In this document: in pieces, positions 63,839 through 64,000 of the stretch | Position numbering within the stretch: the first letter of the stretch is position 1 | Layout of the letters: each line of letters starts with the position of its first letter | Assembly: GCA_023333565.1 (NCBI GenBank) | Contig: JAJKFH010001865.1 | Location: 6,882,001-6,946,000 of the forward strand | Direction: 5' to 3' | DNA: 64,000 bases | DNA from: Puffinus mauretanicus | Taxonomy: Eukaryota; Chordata; Aves; Procellariiformes; Procellariidae | Made by a program: the position numbers and the translations under genes | Notes under the pieces: model-generated | What the model saw: only the letters and a program-made list of their open reading frames with translations | Database searches by the model: none | Told to the model about the DNA's origin: nothing

Positions 63839-64000
63839 AGCTGCAGGCCTAATCCTGGCACTCCTGCGAGGACGGGGGCCTAGCAGAGGGGACCGGACTG
63901 CCGGCAAGAGGAATGGTCCCACACGACTCCCGCCTCGGCAGTCCCCCAAGCCTGCCTACGCCTCTCCGAGCTGGGATTTTGGTCCTGACCACATCCCGAC
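63839..64000. promoter_or_regulatory. GC-rich right edge, possibly the start of another CpG island
   Basis: GC and CpG content rise clearly over the last 160 bases (GCGAGGACGGGGGCC, GACCGGACTGCCGGC, CCGCCTCGGC, CTACGCCTCTCCGAG). It is cut by the window edge, so promoter, exon or element cannot be separated. Confidence 0.3.

Overview
The window is vertebrate nuclear DNA, most likely from a bird. It is AT-rich and almost free of interspersed repeats. It has no dense array of genes, and it carries three decayed fragments that read as CR1/L3-type LINE 3' ends (about 21.95-22.46, 35.22-35.45 and 45.03-45.10 kb). I see no mammalian-type SINEs, no LTR pair, no tRNA or rRNA gene, no CRISPR array and no bacterial operon structure. 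A crocodilian or turtle is possible, but repeats should then be denser.

The one region that clearly looks genic is a CpG island at about 38.13-38.80 kb. On the minus strand it holds a first coding exon (38395 down to 38323): the first ATG for about 310 bases, a GCCATGG context, a signal peptide, and a phase-1 GT donor. About 35.5 kb further downstream on the same strand, in another CpG-rich patch, lies a 90-base candidate second exon (2792 down to 2703). It has AG/GTAAGT borders, an open phase 1-1 frame, and a splice junction that would create an Ala-Arg-Ala signal-peptidase site. I read 38.3 to 2.8 kb as intron 1 of a gene for a secreted or membrane protein that I cannot identify. Its remaining exons would lie off the left edge.

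Inside that intron, on the plus strand, 3892-4255 is an AT-rich open frame with natural-looking protein composition. It has an upstream pyrimidine tract plus AG and downstream AATAAA signals. It could be a terminal exon of another gene, a decayed pseudogene, or chance.

From 38.9 to 64 kb I see no gene. This part holds small CpG-rich patches (42.15-42.30 and 46.06-46.38 kb), simple repeats, a homeodomain-site-rich and CpG-rich stretch at 62.9-63.5 kb that looks like a conserved regulatory element, and a GC-rich right edge that may be the start of another island. Most open frames in the window are chance frames in noncoding DNA. No exotic new system is evident. The best leads are the two-exon signal-peptide gene model and the 3.9 kb open frame.
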